From Onchocerca lupi (taxonomy: Eukaryota > Nematoda > Chromadorea > Rhabditida > Onchocercidae), in NCBI GenBank assembly GCA_028564675.1, contig JAOVVO010000101.1, positions 62,001 to 126,000 of the forward strand: 64,000 nt of DNA. The letters run 5' to 3'. Shown one piece after another: positions 51,474 to 64,000 of this stretch. The position numbers were made by a program, and so were the translations under genes. The notes beneath the pieces were generated by a model that did no database searches, was not told the origin of the DNA, and saw only the letters and a program-made list of their open reading frames with translations. Numbering within the stretch: position 1 is the stretch's first letter; every line of letters starts with the position of its first letter.

Positions 51474-54400
51474 TCAAGAAATTGGAACATTGGCTGTGGT
51501 TAATCCTTTCAGCCCAACCAAAACGGTACTACTGGCAAGTGCGCTACGTAAAAGCGCATTTTCACGTCGCAGTTGTCCATTCTGGTTCATTAACAACTCT
51601 TTCTCACGCCGGAATTCCGTAACCAATAATTTGGCAACGGACAAAACGGGTTCCTTCAGTGTTTGCTCCAACAATCTTTCTAGCGACGTTCCTGCAAAAT
51701 AATTAACCTTTACTTTCTTCCGTATCTCGCATTTGCACAATTATCTATCTATATATGTATATATATAAGATACATATACACGTTATATACTCATATATAT
51801 ATAAATACTTGGATACAATATGACAGAGATATAAACAATACGGGAAATTTCTTTTTTTATTGAAGATTACATCCAACCTCTAAAATTTTCGAAAAAAAAA
51901 TATTTTTAAATACAATACCTGTTTTGTTAGTCGTACACGTTGGTATATCCAAATTTGTAGCAGACGATATTGGTGCATCTTTACTGGGAAAACTTCCATC
52001 GGTGACGATTGTGTGTTGTTTCATATCTGCAGTTGATTTATTGCTGTCAACAACTGGTACAGATGGAAGAACAGATGACTGCGTCTCGTAAACTGGTTTC
52101 CATCGAATATCCGATGCAATGTGGGAAGAAGGATTCGCAAGGATAGGTACTCTATGCGATTCCGTAAGAGGTAGTTGTGAGGCAACAAATTGTAGTGCAA
52201 GAAGTGATTGTAGCTGAGGATTTATCAGTGATGTACCGGATGACTGACCGGTATAACAACCATTCGCACCAACCACTGGTACTTGTAAGGGAAGAATTGG
52301 TGAATCCTGAGTTGCCGTAGCTGAAGTTGTTGGAGCAGCGGTTAAAGCTGTTGCTGCAACGGCTGCCGTTTGGGCAGCAGTATAGAGTTTCAAGATATTC
52401 TCACTGATTTCGTTCAATAATGGCATCGATGATGGTGCAACTGTTGGAACAATTCCAGCTTCAACAGGTTTTGTTGATGCCATGGTCGTCAGATTGGCCA
52501 ATTTTGAGCAATTACCATTTTCAAGTGTCTGAAAAAACTGAGAAATAAAAGTTGGAAAAATGAAATGACACATAATAAAAAGTTAAAAATACTTTATTTA
52601 AAATTTTCAGTTTAATTTCTTCAATCAATCAATTCCTTGCATTTTCGTCCTAATATAGGTAAAATTTTGGTTAATTTTTCATAAAATTATAATGGTTAAT
52701 AATTACAATATTATTGAAGCTTTCCTGTTTTCCATTAATCATAACCTACGTGTAAAAAAAATGTGATACAATTTTATCAAAAATCAGTGCAAAATCAGTC
52801 AAAAAGCTTGCATGTCTGCATGCATTTCTCCAGTATACGGTATATAAAATCCTTGACTATTTATTCATCCAAATTCGCAATCATTTCTGAATATCACATT
52901 GACTCCGACAATTGTCTTTTTGTTCTATTCTGTTGCTCTTAAATTTTGCTAAAACAATTGGTTGAAATTTGAAATGGGAATTATATCGGCTAACTTATCA
53001 TGCTTTAGCACTACTCAAACCAATTTGCTCACTTCTACCAGACAATCATATTGTATAGGTTCTTCTGAAAATGCAACTCCTTTTATTTTTCATTTGTGAA
53101 TGAAAATGATCATACTATGCTTACTGCAAATTTCCTTCCTCAAAATTTTTTATTACATACTTGCTTACTGAAAAGCCCACTTTTTTTTTTTTATCTAATC
53201 TAACCATACTTCTTGCCCATTACCTTATCAGTCTTCCTCATCTCCAATATTCACACACTAATCGATTGTTCATCCCATGGAAACATACTATTTCCTTTTT
53301 CCTTTCTCACTCAAATAATTTTCATATCTTCTAATCAACCAATTTTCTCTCACCTCCGTTTCACATCTGCATTTGTTTCTGCAAATGCTTTCAAGAAAGA
53401 AAGAGAAGTTGAAAAAGACTTATCCCTTTAGTTTTAGATTGAGACAGATGGAAATTAGAAGATGTAATATTTCATATTCATCCATGCAATATCAAAAAGT
53501 TTACCCGGATAGTTGGAAATCATAACTCTCGAAAAATCCCGAAAACATAATAATGCCCATGGGATATCCAGAAATTTATAATGGAAAGAATAAGAAAAAA
53601 TTTGTCAGAATTCATGGGAAAAACTAATAGTGAAGTAGAAAAAAAACGGAGGAAATCACACATAAACGGAAACTGTCTTCAGCTATTTCCATAAGCTAAT
53701 TATTAGTCTGAAATCAAAACTATTCAGAAGGATCAATCAATCATTAAAGCTTAATTAACTTGAATAAGTAATTTATTATCTTATATAAATGATGGTAACA
53801 ATGATAACGATGTTATTTTGTCGTAGTTTAGTCATAAACATAGGGACATATGCTCTAGTTTAAAAGTTAAGCTCCCTGCTCTTTTCCTATACATTCATTC
53901 TGAGAGCAAATTGAGTCAAAATCTATAAGAAATTATAGATATACTATGGCCACTTATTAAATGAAATATTTCAAAATTAAGTAATTGAGGATTTTCGAAA
54001 TAATAAATTGAGGATTTTCGAAATAATAATTTTTTTTTTTTACCGCATAAAAGATGATGCTAATTAATCTTTCTAGTTTTTGTTCCTTTTTAATATATTT
54101 TATGTTGATAATGGTAATTTTTATCTTAGTCAAGAAAATATTGACAAAAAAATCATTGCATTCTTTTCCCTTCATTCTAGTCTAGAAACCGATTTCCCAC
54201 AATAAGTGATAATAATAATGATGATGACGACAGTGATAAGAATAGTGTAAATTCGTCGTAAATTCAACAACAATGCATTTTCATTTAAACTTTGATGCTC
54301 TTCGTAGTACTAATCTTGTACTTCACAGTTGTTAGCTATAAATTGCTTGGTTAGCAGAGAGAAGGTTCCATATGCCAAATGATATCAATTTAACGAACAA

Positions 54401-56366
54401 TATAGGAAGGATTCAAACTATTTTTCACTTTCTTTGCATATTTGCTAACTTATTTATTTACTAAGACTATTAATATTTATCAAAAGAACTTCAAATAAAG
54501 TAAAACGATCAATTTCGACGAATTTTTAAAATGCTACTTATGAAAAGGAAAAGAAAGAGCCAGTTAAAATAGATGGAAGAATGCGATGGGTAAAGTACGA
54601 AAAACCAGTCCAATTCTATCACAACAAATCAATCCCTTTTCCACTCCCCGAATTCCAAATTTTCCTTTTCTTTCGTAAGAAACAGTATGAGGAAGAAAGT
54701 GTAAACAATTCTGTTATCAAACTGTATAGCGTCCCATCGTCTGTTATCAGTCAACAGATAGGAAAGAATGAATGAAACGTTCCCAGTGATAATTTCCATT
54801 CCCGTACCTCCTAAATATGTATTGGCAAATAGACAATGTACTCAGAATGAAATGGAAGAATTCGCTTCTTCATGATTTACAATAAAATCGTTTTTTTTTT
54901 TTTTTTTACTTATTTCATATAGACATCTAATGCTACCTGAAAGATTTCCAGAATTCATAATAATTCAAAATTTAAGCTAAGTTTTAAATTAAAATTTCTC
55001 TCTTACATCTCAATTGTAATTACTGACAATAAGCATTTATGAGGAAGAGAATGAAAATCATTATTACTAATCAGTCAGTCTCCATTCAGTTTATCATACA
55101 TATAACACCTGTAACAATTTATCTATTCGTTTCAAATAATTATTTGTTAGGGTTACTTATATCGCGAGATCCTTTTGCAAAATCTAAAATCCCTAAGCTT
55201 TTGCCATTTTAAAATTTTCTACTAGCTCAACTCTCCATTTAGCTTTCTCTCTTTAGAGCTAATACTAATAGTTGACGGTTACTGATCAATGGTCAATGAT
55301 CAGTCATTAATGATCAACAATCACCAATGACAGGAATGACCAACGAGAGGATTAATAGCTTCTAACCAATCCCAAATTCAATATTTCTTCCCACTACACC
55401 ACAAAGGGGAATATAAAATGCTAAAAAATACACTGATCCAAGTAACTTTGTATTAATTAATTATTTTAAAAAATTAGACGTGAAGAATTCAACTTTGAAC
55501 TAAAGTTAAAAAATATGAAAATTTTGATTCAAGTTAAAATTAAGAAAAGAAAAAAAAAATGATGATATAATTGAAATTACCGTAAAAGCATGTGAAGCGG
55601 AACGTTTGCCGAGACGTATCGGTGGATATTTGTATAATTCAAGTTTTTGCAACGCTTTTATATCATCCTCGCATGATTCCGGTAAATGCAAATAATGTCG
55701 CCAGTTGGATGAATCAAAGCCCCAATGGCAAATGCGATGAATCTGTTGAAGGGAATGCGAATGTGAGACGAATTTTTCGCCGGTGAAAAGTAATTTACAT
55801 TGGGTACATTCAATCTGTTCATCACTATCCAACGATGGTATCAACGTACCGGTGCAACCATCGAAGCAATCATGCATAACCGGAATTGTATCCGTACCAT
55901 ACGATACAATATCGGTGGTTAAACGATAACCGCTACATTGCGGTAGCAATTTAGCAACCAATCGTTCCGCATCACTTTTTGTCACCAAACCACAACTATC
56001 TGCAGTCATCGGCATAACACCCGCTAGCTTCAACGTATCCAATTGCTGTTGACTTGCAACCGATATATGAATATTCAAATCAACGAATAATTCATTGATA
56101 TCACTGATGGCAACACCACGTAAAACAACGCTTATTATCTGAGGGAAGCATAAGCGACACTCACCACCGATCACAAAGCAATAGATCAAATGACCGTTCA
56201 GGCGGGTACTCTTGAGTGATGATGATATATGATCCGATGGTAGTATTAGTGGACTTGGTTGAATCGGTAACACGCCACGGAAACGTGATGACAACTCGTC
56301 AAGTAAAATATCATCCGTTGACGATGTCAACTGCGTAGCAACTGAATCCATCGATATTCCTGCCGT

Positions 56367-56398
<32 letters not shown>

Positions 56399-56684
56399 CC
56401 GCTGCTGCTACTGCTGCTGCTGAAGCCGTTGCGGATGTTATCGAATCAGACATATTGATACTACCGCATGGTATTCCGGTATTCTTATCAGCCTCACACT
56501 TCTTTTTCCCGTTATTTTCAGCACCAATACCCGGTTCATCAGATCCGGTTGCTGTTGTTGTTGTTGTTGCTGCTGTCGCCTGTGCTGCTGTTACAGTTGT
56601 CGTTGCTGCAGCGGCTACTGCTACATCAACAGTTTCAAGGAATTTGATTGCCGAAGAGGACGATGACAGGGCTGCAAGCGCCAT
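51474..56684 (-). CDS. daf-5: Ski/Sno family transcriptional corepressor, DAF-5 orthologue
   Basis: Nuclear SMAD-associated regulator. In C. elegans DAF-5 works with DAF-3 to promote dauer arrest and is opposed by DAF-7/TGF-beta. Three exons in phase (56684-55581, 52528-51919, 51691-51474) give 643 residues. The Ski/Sno/Dac homology domain reads CFVIGGECRLCFPQI, LKLAGVMPM, SCGLVTKSDAERL. The zinc-binding SAND-like SMAD4-interaction region follows: HDCFDGCTG, ECTQCKLLFTGEKFVSHSHS and the family signature CHWGFDSSNWRHYLHL. Exon 2 is low-complexity (Ala, Thr, Ser, Pro). Exon 3 encodes a C-terminal coiled coil (REKELLMNQNGQLRRENALL), as in Ski. The start at 56684 (MALAALSSSSSAIKF) is preferred over the upstream in-frame ATG at 56765, whose extra 27 residues come from GT-rich simple sequence. 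The N-terminus has Ala and Thr tracts encoded by GCT/GCC and ACA/ACT repeats. Intron 1 is about 3 kb. Confidence 0.9.
53983..54028 (+). repeat. Perfect 23-bp tandem duplication in daf-5 intron 1
   Basis: AATTGAGGATTTTCGAAATA and three more bases occur twice in a row, at 53983-54005 and 54006-54028, followed by a T run. The rest of the 3-kb intron (52529-55580) is AT-rich with no recognised gene. Confidence 0.85.
55282..55316. repeat. Cluster of TGATCA palindromes in daf-5 intron 1
   Basis: CTGATCA (55282-55288) and its inverse TGATCAG (55297-55303) flank an 8-base loop, and another TGATCA follows at 55311-55316. It could be a protein-binding dyad or a small hairpin; no function is assigned. 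Confidence 0.5.
56344..56630 (-). repeat. Trinucleotide repeats coding for Ala and Thr tracts of DAF-5
   Basis: GCT/GCA/ACA-type triplet runs at about 56359-56434 and 56540-56630 encode long alanine and threonine tracts in exon 1. Such runs are prone to length change between strains. Confidence 0.8.
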
Positions 56685-57516
56685 ACGACGACGGTTATCC
56701 GTCGAGAGAGACACACAACACTGATCCGTTCGCTGACATACACATACACTGACAGACATCGACATACATCGACAGATACTCCCTCTCCTCTCCTCCCATT
56801 TTCTTTCTCAGTCTTCCTAGACAGACATTTCAAGAAAACATCATGAGAATTGAATAGAAATGAAGAAATAAAGATTGAAAAGATTTCAAATGCCGCTTTC
56901 TTTGCATCATCAGTCTACAGCATCCATTCTCTCCGCTCCCTCTTTCTCTCTCCCTCTTCTTTTACCAGACATTGAAATGCATATGTCTGGACTGTCTGTG
57001 CATGCCTGCACGTCTATCCGTCTATGTATGCCTACCCGTGCTTGCTATGCCTAGAGACAGAGAGAAGGAGCAGAATGACTAGACGGCGAACAGTCTGCAT
57101 GTAACGAAATCTGGCAACAAACTATGTCCGCGTGTTTGTCTGTCTCATACTTACATATATACGCATGACACACAGACAGACATACCTGGCATGGACATGC
57201 ATGTGTGAGAAGCAGGGAATAGCATAGCGCAATTCTTCCCTGCACTTTAAACACCGATGGAATCCGCGGAAGGGCGGGGAGAGTTCTGGGAGATGGATTG
57301 AAGGGAAGAGCTTGAATACATTATTCCTATTGAAGGCGTTCAGCCGACATTTCAGACGAATCCATCGCATTGATAAAGATAAGGTACATCTATGAAGGAT
57401 CAGATGGTGGAGCAGTTCGGAATATAGACATCCTGTAAATTATTCTTTTGGAGTTTAGTATCTACTGATAATAACGTACCAGTTGGCATGATAAAAGAAC
57501 TTCCCTAAAAGGGATG

Positions 57517-57550
57517 GCTGGAGAGAGAGAGAGAGAGAAAGAGAGAGATT
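57517..57550. repeat. (GA)n microsatellite
   Basis: A GA dinucleotide run with one interruption. A second, purer (GA)n run lies at 61017-61040, and a CT run at about 61898-61912. Confidence 0.9.
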
Positions 57551-57652
57551 ATGGAAAGTGTGCCAACAATTGGATATGATTATTGCGGGACATATGTGGC
57601 TGTCGATTCGGCGGCATCAATCAATCAGTATCTACAAGAGATGCCGTCTTGT

Positions 57653-57929
57653 TGATAAGGATGATAATGGATGATAAGAATGGGGCGAGATAAATGATTG
57701 TGTTCAGGCTATTTCTCATTTCTCTGTTGCCGTTCATATGAAGATGAATGATAGGTACCAGTCGCATACATAAAATGGAAGTTCAAATTTTTAATTAATG
57801 AAAAAAGTAAAAGAGAAGAAAATTTATGAAGGGATGATATTCTAATGGAAAAATGACTATGATATAAAATGCTGGCAGAAGTGACAGTTTATTATCAATG
57901 ATAAGGATGATAATCAGTGATTGTGATAA
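57653..57929. promoter_or_regulatory. Cluster of TGATAA sites upstream of daf-5
   Basis: Seven TGATAA/TTATCA hexamers fall in about 280 bp (57653, 57662, 57672, 57892, 57899, 57908, 57924), in two groups that both contain TGATAAGGATGATAAT. This is a possible GATA-factor element or a decayed duplication, about 1 kb upstream of the daf-5 start. Confidence 0.35.
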
Positions 57930-57978
57930 GCATTGAAGAAGAAGGAAGAAATTTTTGGTGTTGCTAATAATCCTAAGA

Positions 57979-58031
57979 GTCCAAATTAATCAAATATATC
58001 GAACAGGGTCCAAATTAATCAAATATATCGA
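57979..58031 (+). repeat. 29-bp-period direct repeat
   Basis: A 24-bp unit starting GTCCAAATTAATCAAATATA occurs at 57979-58002 and again at 58008-58031. Confidence 0.85.
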
Positions 58032-61000
58032 TCGTGTTATTTAGAAGGAATAAAAAAGAGGAAAAAAAAGAATGCTGGGATGCATTGAATTGTGAAAGGT
58101 ACTACTCGGTGCCATTTGATATGAGCAAAAAATGGACTTTTTCTCCTATTTTCCAACTTCAATCAAAAAAAAAACAAAAGAAAAAAAGAGAGGGAGCGGA
58201 TGACAGAACGAGGAACTTTTTTCCGTCCCAAAATAGCAAATGCTCCCTTCTTTCTCCTTTTTTTTTTATGATAATGGCGATAGTACAAATGGTATTGATA
58301 TTGTGATGGCGATATTGATAATGATGATGATGATGGTGGTGGTAATAATGATAGTGGTGTATACATCAATCGATATGATCGATGATCGAATTGATCGGGC
58401 AAAACGATAGGAATGAATAATGTGATTAATGGAAAATATGTCATCGTTATCTATGTTGATCCCATCTTTTAATTAACGCTCAAATCTCGAAGAGATAGGG
58501 AAGTTCTTACAGTACAATGATCCTATCATTGGTAGAGATACGGAGACTTGTCCTGTACGAAAGGATATCTGAATGATGAAGAAATTTAGGAATGAACGAT
58601 ATTTCATTTGATTTGCTTGATTGAATGACAAACTTCGTCATGAATAATCTCTTCTAATACCACGTGAGATGAACTGGACAACGAGTTACGTAAATTCAAT
58701 CAGATTTATAGAAAGTGCAAACTTCATTGTTCTTTTAGCGGATAAGTCAAAAATTATCTGTACTGTATTATGGATTGTATTCATTTATGCCAGCAAATAA
58801 CCTTTTACCGTAGATTTCATTGACTGCATGAAGTTGTCATTCAGGAGAATTGTCGAAATTTTGCGAATTTAGCCTGATCTTTAGCATTTTCTATTTATGA
58901 TATCTTTTATAGAATGAATGAGTGAAGAAGGAAGAATTGCAACTTGGAATCTATGCTTTTGTTGTCAAATTGTCAACTTGTCAAGTTCTTCATGAAATGA
59001 CATAAAATGACATAATTGTGCACTTTACAACAACAAGTAGCTGATGACACTTACAACATTTCAATTGACATTATAATTATGCTTTATATTCATTTTATAT
59101 CCTCATCATTTATTCTTTCTCAAATTCTTCAACAGTCATTTGCATTCTGTATACATAGGAAAAGTTCCAATAAAATTAAATATTTAAATTTAATTTTTAA
59201 AAATTTCAATCGAATATTCATTGATTTACATAGAGTAATAGTACGTTTACTTCTAGTGATATAATTATTTTCCATAGCATAATCAGTCATGCAAGTTTAT
59301 TGTAATTATTTGTGCATACATATATTAACGTTATTTCAGAATTCATTGCAATCGATTGGAAGAACAAAAAATTGAGAAAAACTTAAATTACTTAAATCAT
59401 ATGCAGTGAAATTGTTATCGACTCATAGTCTTCTCAAGTTGAATTATGTATTTGAGCATTTCGCAATGTTCGTATATGGTTCTCGAAAGAGACTAATTAT
59501 CATCCAACTATTCTGTTTAAACTATGACCACTGGTCACATTTATATCGATTCTCTTTTTTTTTTCTTTCGCTCAATTTTTCTCATTCATACATTCTCATT
59601 TGCTTTTTTCACATTTATACAACTTGTGTGAAAGATATTTTTAACAAGTTTGTTGCATGTAATATCTATTCAAATGGGTGATATGTACATGTTCATTTCG
59701 TTTCAGTTTCATTTTAAATTCGCCAATTAATTAGTTATCTGCGAATTTCTTTACTCACGATCCAATTAATTCAGTCTTTCTTCTTACAGTAGTCGAAGTC
59801 AATTCCATTTCCATTTTATCCTCTCACCTCAGTCATTTTTATGTCTGTTGTGAGATGAATAAAAAATTCGTTTAAAACTTTGCAGCAATTTGTAATTTTC
59901 AATTTCACAAATTTCCCAATGGAAAAATCAATGGTCAGAAGAAGTTCAATGATCATAACCACTCACCCAATTGATGTGGCGGCACTTAATAAACTGTAGT
60001 AACACTACCGAAGGGAGTAAAAGACAAACATTTCTGTCATAAATAAAAGATGGAAGATAGAAAAGAGAGAAAGACAAAGTGATCGGAACCTCAAATTGAT
60101 GGTTGAAGTTCAAAGTTTTGGCAAGATTTTACCAAAATTGAAATATGGCACTGACTCAAGTTTCGAGTTCATAAATTAAAATGGTTCAACATTATTGGTG
60201 CCATTGTTTGTTAATTCTTTGTTTGTTGCAACGATTGTTGACATATTTTAACCGAAAGTGAAATAAATTAATGAAAAGCTTAAACTCATCAATCATTTCC
60301 TTCTATCTTTGTCATATCCTTCCTACCTTTTTCGCTCATTATTTTCTAATTAATTAGCTTTTCACCTTTAATTATGCACACATATGTATTATTATACTTC
60401 ATACACATCGATATATATTTATCTCATAATCGCCAACTGCTACTATCACCGTCACTATGATTCATTATCAAATATCACCATCCGTTAAACTTATCAAAAC
60501 TTAATGTTTCGTATGAAATGTGGCGAAATTAAGTAATCGAATTGTTATGCTTTCGTCAAGTTTTCAAATGAAACCTTTGCGTATTTCATCAACTTAAAGT
60601 TTTCAATATAAAAAGCAAAGCAGAGAAGGAAGAAAATCTAAATTTATGTCTTCCACATCTCACATCACGATAAGCGATAAGACTGCAAGATTCCGTGTGA
60701 TCTTTGGTGTTTTAAAATGAGGGAGGAAAAGAAAAACTTTCTGCCACTGAAAAAGTTGCTAAAACTTTTTTTTTTTTCTTTTTTTTCATTAAGCAACTAA
60801 ACAATTTGCTTCTATTCCATCTCGTACATCTTTTCATTGTCACATACCGCCATTCATTTACCCCAAAGAAAGTCTTTCTCATTTCTAATTGTCCAATATT
60901 TTTCACTTCACTGATTAACAACCACTGCACATATATTGGCCTTCACATGCATACAAACATCGAACAAATGAAGCAGAATAATTTGAATTCATTGATCAAA

Positions 61001-62000
61001 GAATTTAGATATAAAAGAGAGAGAGAGAGAGAGAGAGAGATTACGAGCATTAATCGTTCATTATTGTCATGAAGTAACTTTGTAAATTATGAGATAAGCA
61101 GTATATTTTTTCAATTTGACAAAGGATTGTTTGCAATAAAACGAGCATTCAACTATCATTTTAACTGGTGATATTCACGAATGAGATAAATGTAAGTGAA
61201 ATAAAGCTGACTATCAAAGAGGATCAAAATTGTGTCAGAATAGTTCGAGGAGACGAAAATTATCATTAAATAATATCGGCGGTCGAAAGAACCAAACAGG
61301 TAATCATTTTCCCATAAAATTTCCAGGTCAATGTCATAGAAATAATTCTTGACGAATGGATGAATAGATGGATGACAATGGATGGAGTAGGAATGAGTTA
61401 TATTCAAACTGACAAATGAATTCAAATCTTTTCAAATAGTCAATTTTTGGATGAACAAACATTTCATGTGCCACACAACATGCTATATTTCATTAAGCCT
61501 TTAAAGGTTGTTTATTTCGAGGGAGAAGAATCTGATAAGCTTGAATTTCCATGCAAGAGTGTCAGTCACATTATTCTTTATCAGTCTTGAGTAGATGATA
61601 AAATGATATTATTAGATAAAGATTGTAACAAATTTCATTTTTGTAGTTCCAACAATTTTACGCCATTTAAAACCAATATTAACAGCAAAATAACAGCCAG
61701 AGATTGAAGTAAAAAATTTGCTATCCAATTAGGCTCTTAGTTAGTTAATTAAGCACTTAGTCAGCTTGTTTTGTTCCACATTTGTCTTTGTGATCGAATT
61801 GATGACGTATTCGAACAAAATTGTTTACACATTGAAGTTCCCTGCAAAATTAATTTATCTTGCCAAAAAGGCTTTTTTCTCCCTCTTTCCTACCTTCTCT
61901 CTCTCTCTCTTCTCATCTTTTCGACTGATATGCTTAATGATAATTATAGTGATAATTTCTTAGGCATAGGCCGACAAAACAAAAACTATGACAAAAACCT

Positions 62001-64000
62001 CTACTGATATGCAATACCAATCATAATCTGATACAGATGTAATTTTAAAAGTGACGGAAAACAAAAACAAAATGGAATCGGAAAAAATGCTCCAGTGGAA
62101 GCTTCGGAATATTTCATAAATTATTTCAATTCATTAAAAGCATTTTAAAGTTGGAAATTATCAAAAAGACACATGGCAATTTTTGCGATATAAAGAAAAA
62201 AAAGAAAAAAGAAATGCAGTGTTAAACAAGTAAATCATGTAATGTATGAAAAATTTCGATAAAATTTGAAAAACAAAAAAAAAAAAGGAACAAAAATGAA
62301 GATTATTGGAGAAATAGACATGTTATCGTCTAAATAAGCTTTATAAGTATTTAACAAATTTGATTTAAGAAATCTTCGCTATTTCCATAGGTTCGGAGTC
62401 TTTTTAAAATCTCATTTCACAATTTCCGTTGCTTAAAATTATCATATCCTTAAGTACATCCAGGAACCGTTCACTCGCCATCGATTCTAAACATAACTCC
62501 ACAAATATTGAAAATATCAATGAAATTTTCTTTTTTTTTTTTAGCGCTGTCTGTATCTATTTTGGTTAGGTCTTTTTTTTTAAATGTTTATAAATGAATA
62601 ATTGAATGATAGCATACATTTCCACCGTATTTCACATCCACTGTATTGTAATAAACATAAGATTGAACCTTTCTGAACAATATTGTATTTATCAGCACTG
62701 CTAAGATCTCTTTTCCATTCCTTCTTAAAATAAACAGATATCACAACCTTCCCTTGACACTAACGCATGATTATCGGAGATACAAAAACAATTTCCATTA
62801 CCAATATGTATTTTAAAGGATTCTTGATACCATAGAATTTCTATACATGTATATTTTCGTGTGTAAACAAGTTGATAAATTGAAAAGAAAGGATATATTC
62901 ATTAAATTAATTAATTGGAAAAATGAAAGAGAACCTACAACAAAAGTATTAAACAATGATAAATAGCACGACCGATCAGTGTTGATTAGTCCAATATACT
63001 TTAATCTTTCTGTTTTTCTTCTCACCAACACAATTTTCTTAAAATTCAAGGATTAATTGCAAAAATAACGAAGGACCATATGTCTTCGCCATCATAATTT
63101 AATTCTCTTACCAGATGGTGATATAAAAAGTGCTTTGAAATATAAAGAAAAAAAGAGAATACAATTAATCACAGCAAAAACTCGAGGCATTCATACTTTG
63201 AAGTTTCATTCCAAACACCGAAAATCTTGCCTCAAATTCCAGGACCTTTTATTTTATTGACTGCCTCGCTACAAAAGTTTTCCCATTTCAATTTTAAACA
63301 GGAAAACACAGCTACATTCTACATTTTTAAAATATCTCCATATCTCTTTTCCGCAGAGAAAAAAAGAAAATTACAATTAATGTTAAGTGAAATGTGCCAT
63401 AACTTCACATATTCTTCTAATTAATTAAAATTCCATATTTTCAAGAACGGGACAAAAGCAAGAACTTCCATTTTGGAGCAGTATAAAAGAACCCATCGCA
63501 TACTGCCTTTACCTTAACATCGTCTCGATAAAAACAGGTAATCCCCATGATAAGTAACATATTACTGTATAAACGGATAGTGTTATCAACAGCATCTAGA
63601 TCAAGTTATTGCATGTTATGCACAAAAGCACAGAGAGATTTCCGAACAGATTCACAACAAATTATTTCGTTTAATGTTCGGATGTCAACGAGTTTCCAGC
63701 ATGTGATATTCTCGATAATCTTATGGAAATGAAATGGTTTCACAATTGAACATATAAAGACCATTCGAAGAATTTCACACCAATTTACTTATTAGTAAGA
63801 AATTATTACTTACGATCTCGAATAAGAAATTATTCCTTACTTATGATTTCGAACTTCAAGTAATAATATTAAACAGATCGAGGGCAAAAAAAGAAAAACA
63901 AATAATACACAAATGGAGCTAAACCGTTTATCACAGGTTGTCTTCCTCTCTTTAGACACTTTCTTCCTTAGTCATTAGCAGTGGATTAATATATTCGAAA
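62001..64000. other. AT-rich right edge with a possible promoter
   Basis: No coding exon was recognised. A TATAAAAG box lies at 63482-63489, and about 50 bases on, at 63538, is a donor-like AACAG/GTAATC. A short non-coding first exon of a plus-strand gene lying to the right would fit. A degenerate pair of about 27-bp repeats (TAAGAAATTATTxCTTAC) lies at 63796-63850. Confidence 0.3.

Larger units (their letters stand above)
56766..62000. other. Gene-poor flank upstream of daf-5
   Basis: No convincing coding exon. Bases 56900-57250 are richer in CA/GT and CTGTCTGT simple sequence. A minus-strand 82-codon frame at 57122-57370 has no supporting splice sites or known motif. The rest is AT-rich with poly-A/T runs. 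It probably contains 5' UTR and regulatory sequence of daf-5. Confidence 0.4.

Noticed and set aside
57122..57370. Minus-strand 82-codon ORF upstream of daf-5
   Set aside because: Less AT-rich and initially tempting as an upstream exon, but it ends in CA/GT repeat sequence and no in-phase junction to daf-5 was found.
58034..58444. Overlapping ORFs on both strands
   Set aside because: Both translate AAG/TCT-type low-complexity runs and GAT repeats.
1..64000. CRISPR arrays, tRNA, rRNA or intact transposons
   Set aside because: No regularly spaced repeats, no tRNA B-box with a matching A-box, no transposase-like frame and no long terminal repeats were seen.

Overview
The window looks like nuclear DNA of a parasitic nematode, most likely a filarial (Spirurina) worm. 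It is very AT-rich. Genes are split by many short introns with GTAAGT-like donors and TTTCAG-like acceptors. The proteins include nematode-type orthologues of RSP-4 (SRSF2), XRN-1 and the Ski/Sno protein DAF-5. No bacterial-style operon, CRISPR array, rRNA, tRNA or intact transposon was found. All gene models come from hand-chaining exons by splice motif, reading phase and remembered family similarity; no search was run.

Layout, left to right. (1) 1-1759, minus: the 5' exons of an unrecognised gene that runs off the left edge. (2) 2242-3192, minus: an intronless RCC1-repeat protein. (3) 3785-5731, plus: a NUDT9-type ADP-ribose pyrophosphatase in five exons. (4) 6236-6397, plus: a possible 53-residue membrane micropeptide. 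(5) 6478-8750, plus: the SR splicing factor rsp-4 in three exons, with a CTG/TTG-rich intronic block that may be autoregulatory. (6) 10688-35838, minus: a 25-kb gene of about 60 exons for an apolipophorin-like large lipid transfer protein of about 3,100 residues. It has an N-terminal lipid-transfer module, a furin-type REKR site near residue 674, a VWD module and a vWA-like C-terminus. (7) 36871-47922, plus: xrn-1 in 31 exons that chain in phase to 1,708 codons, with one intron lacking an AG acceptor and a 64-bp tandem duplication across one donor. (8) 51474-56684, minus: daf-5 (Ski/Sno), three exons and a possible alternative last exon at 50900-50988. (9) 56766-64000: a gene-poor flank with microsatellites, a GATA-site cluster and a possible promoter near the right edge.

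The genes look like ordinary unrelated neighbours rather than a pathway cluster. Two themes stand out. One is RNA metabolism (rsp-4, xrn-1). The other is lipid transport and developmental signalling (apolipophorin-like protein, DAF-5), which matter for a worm that arrests as an infective larva and takes lipid from its host. The most unusual items are the apolipophorin-like gene with its processing site, the xrn-1 splice anomalies and the rsp-4 intronic element.
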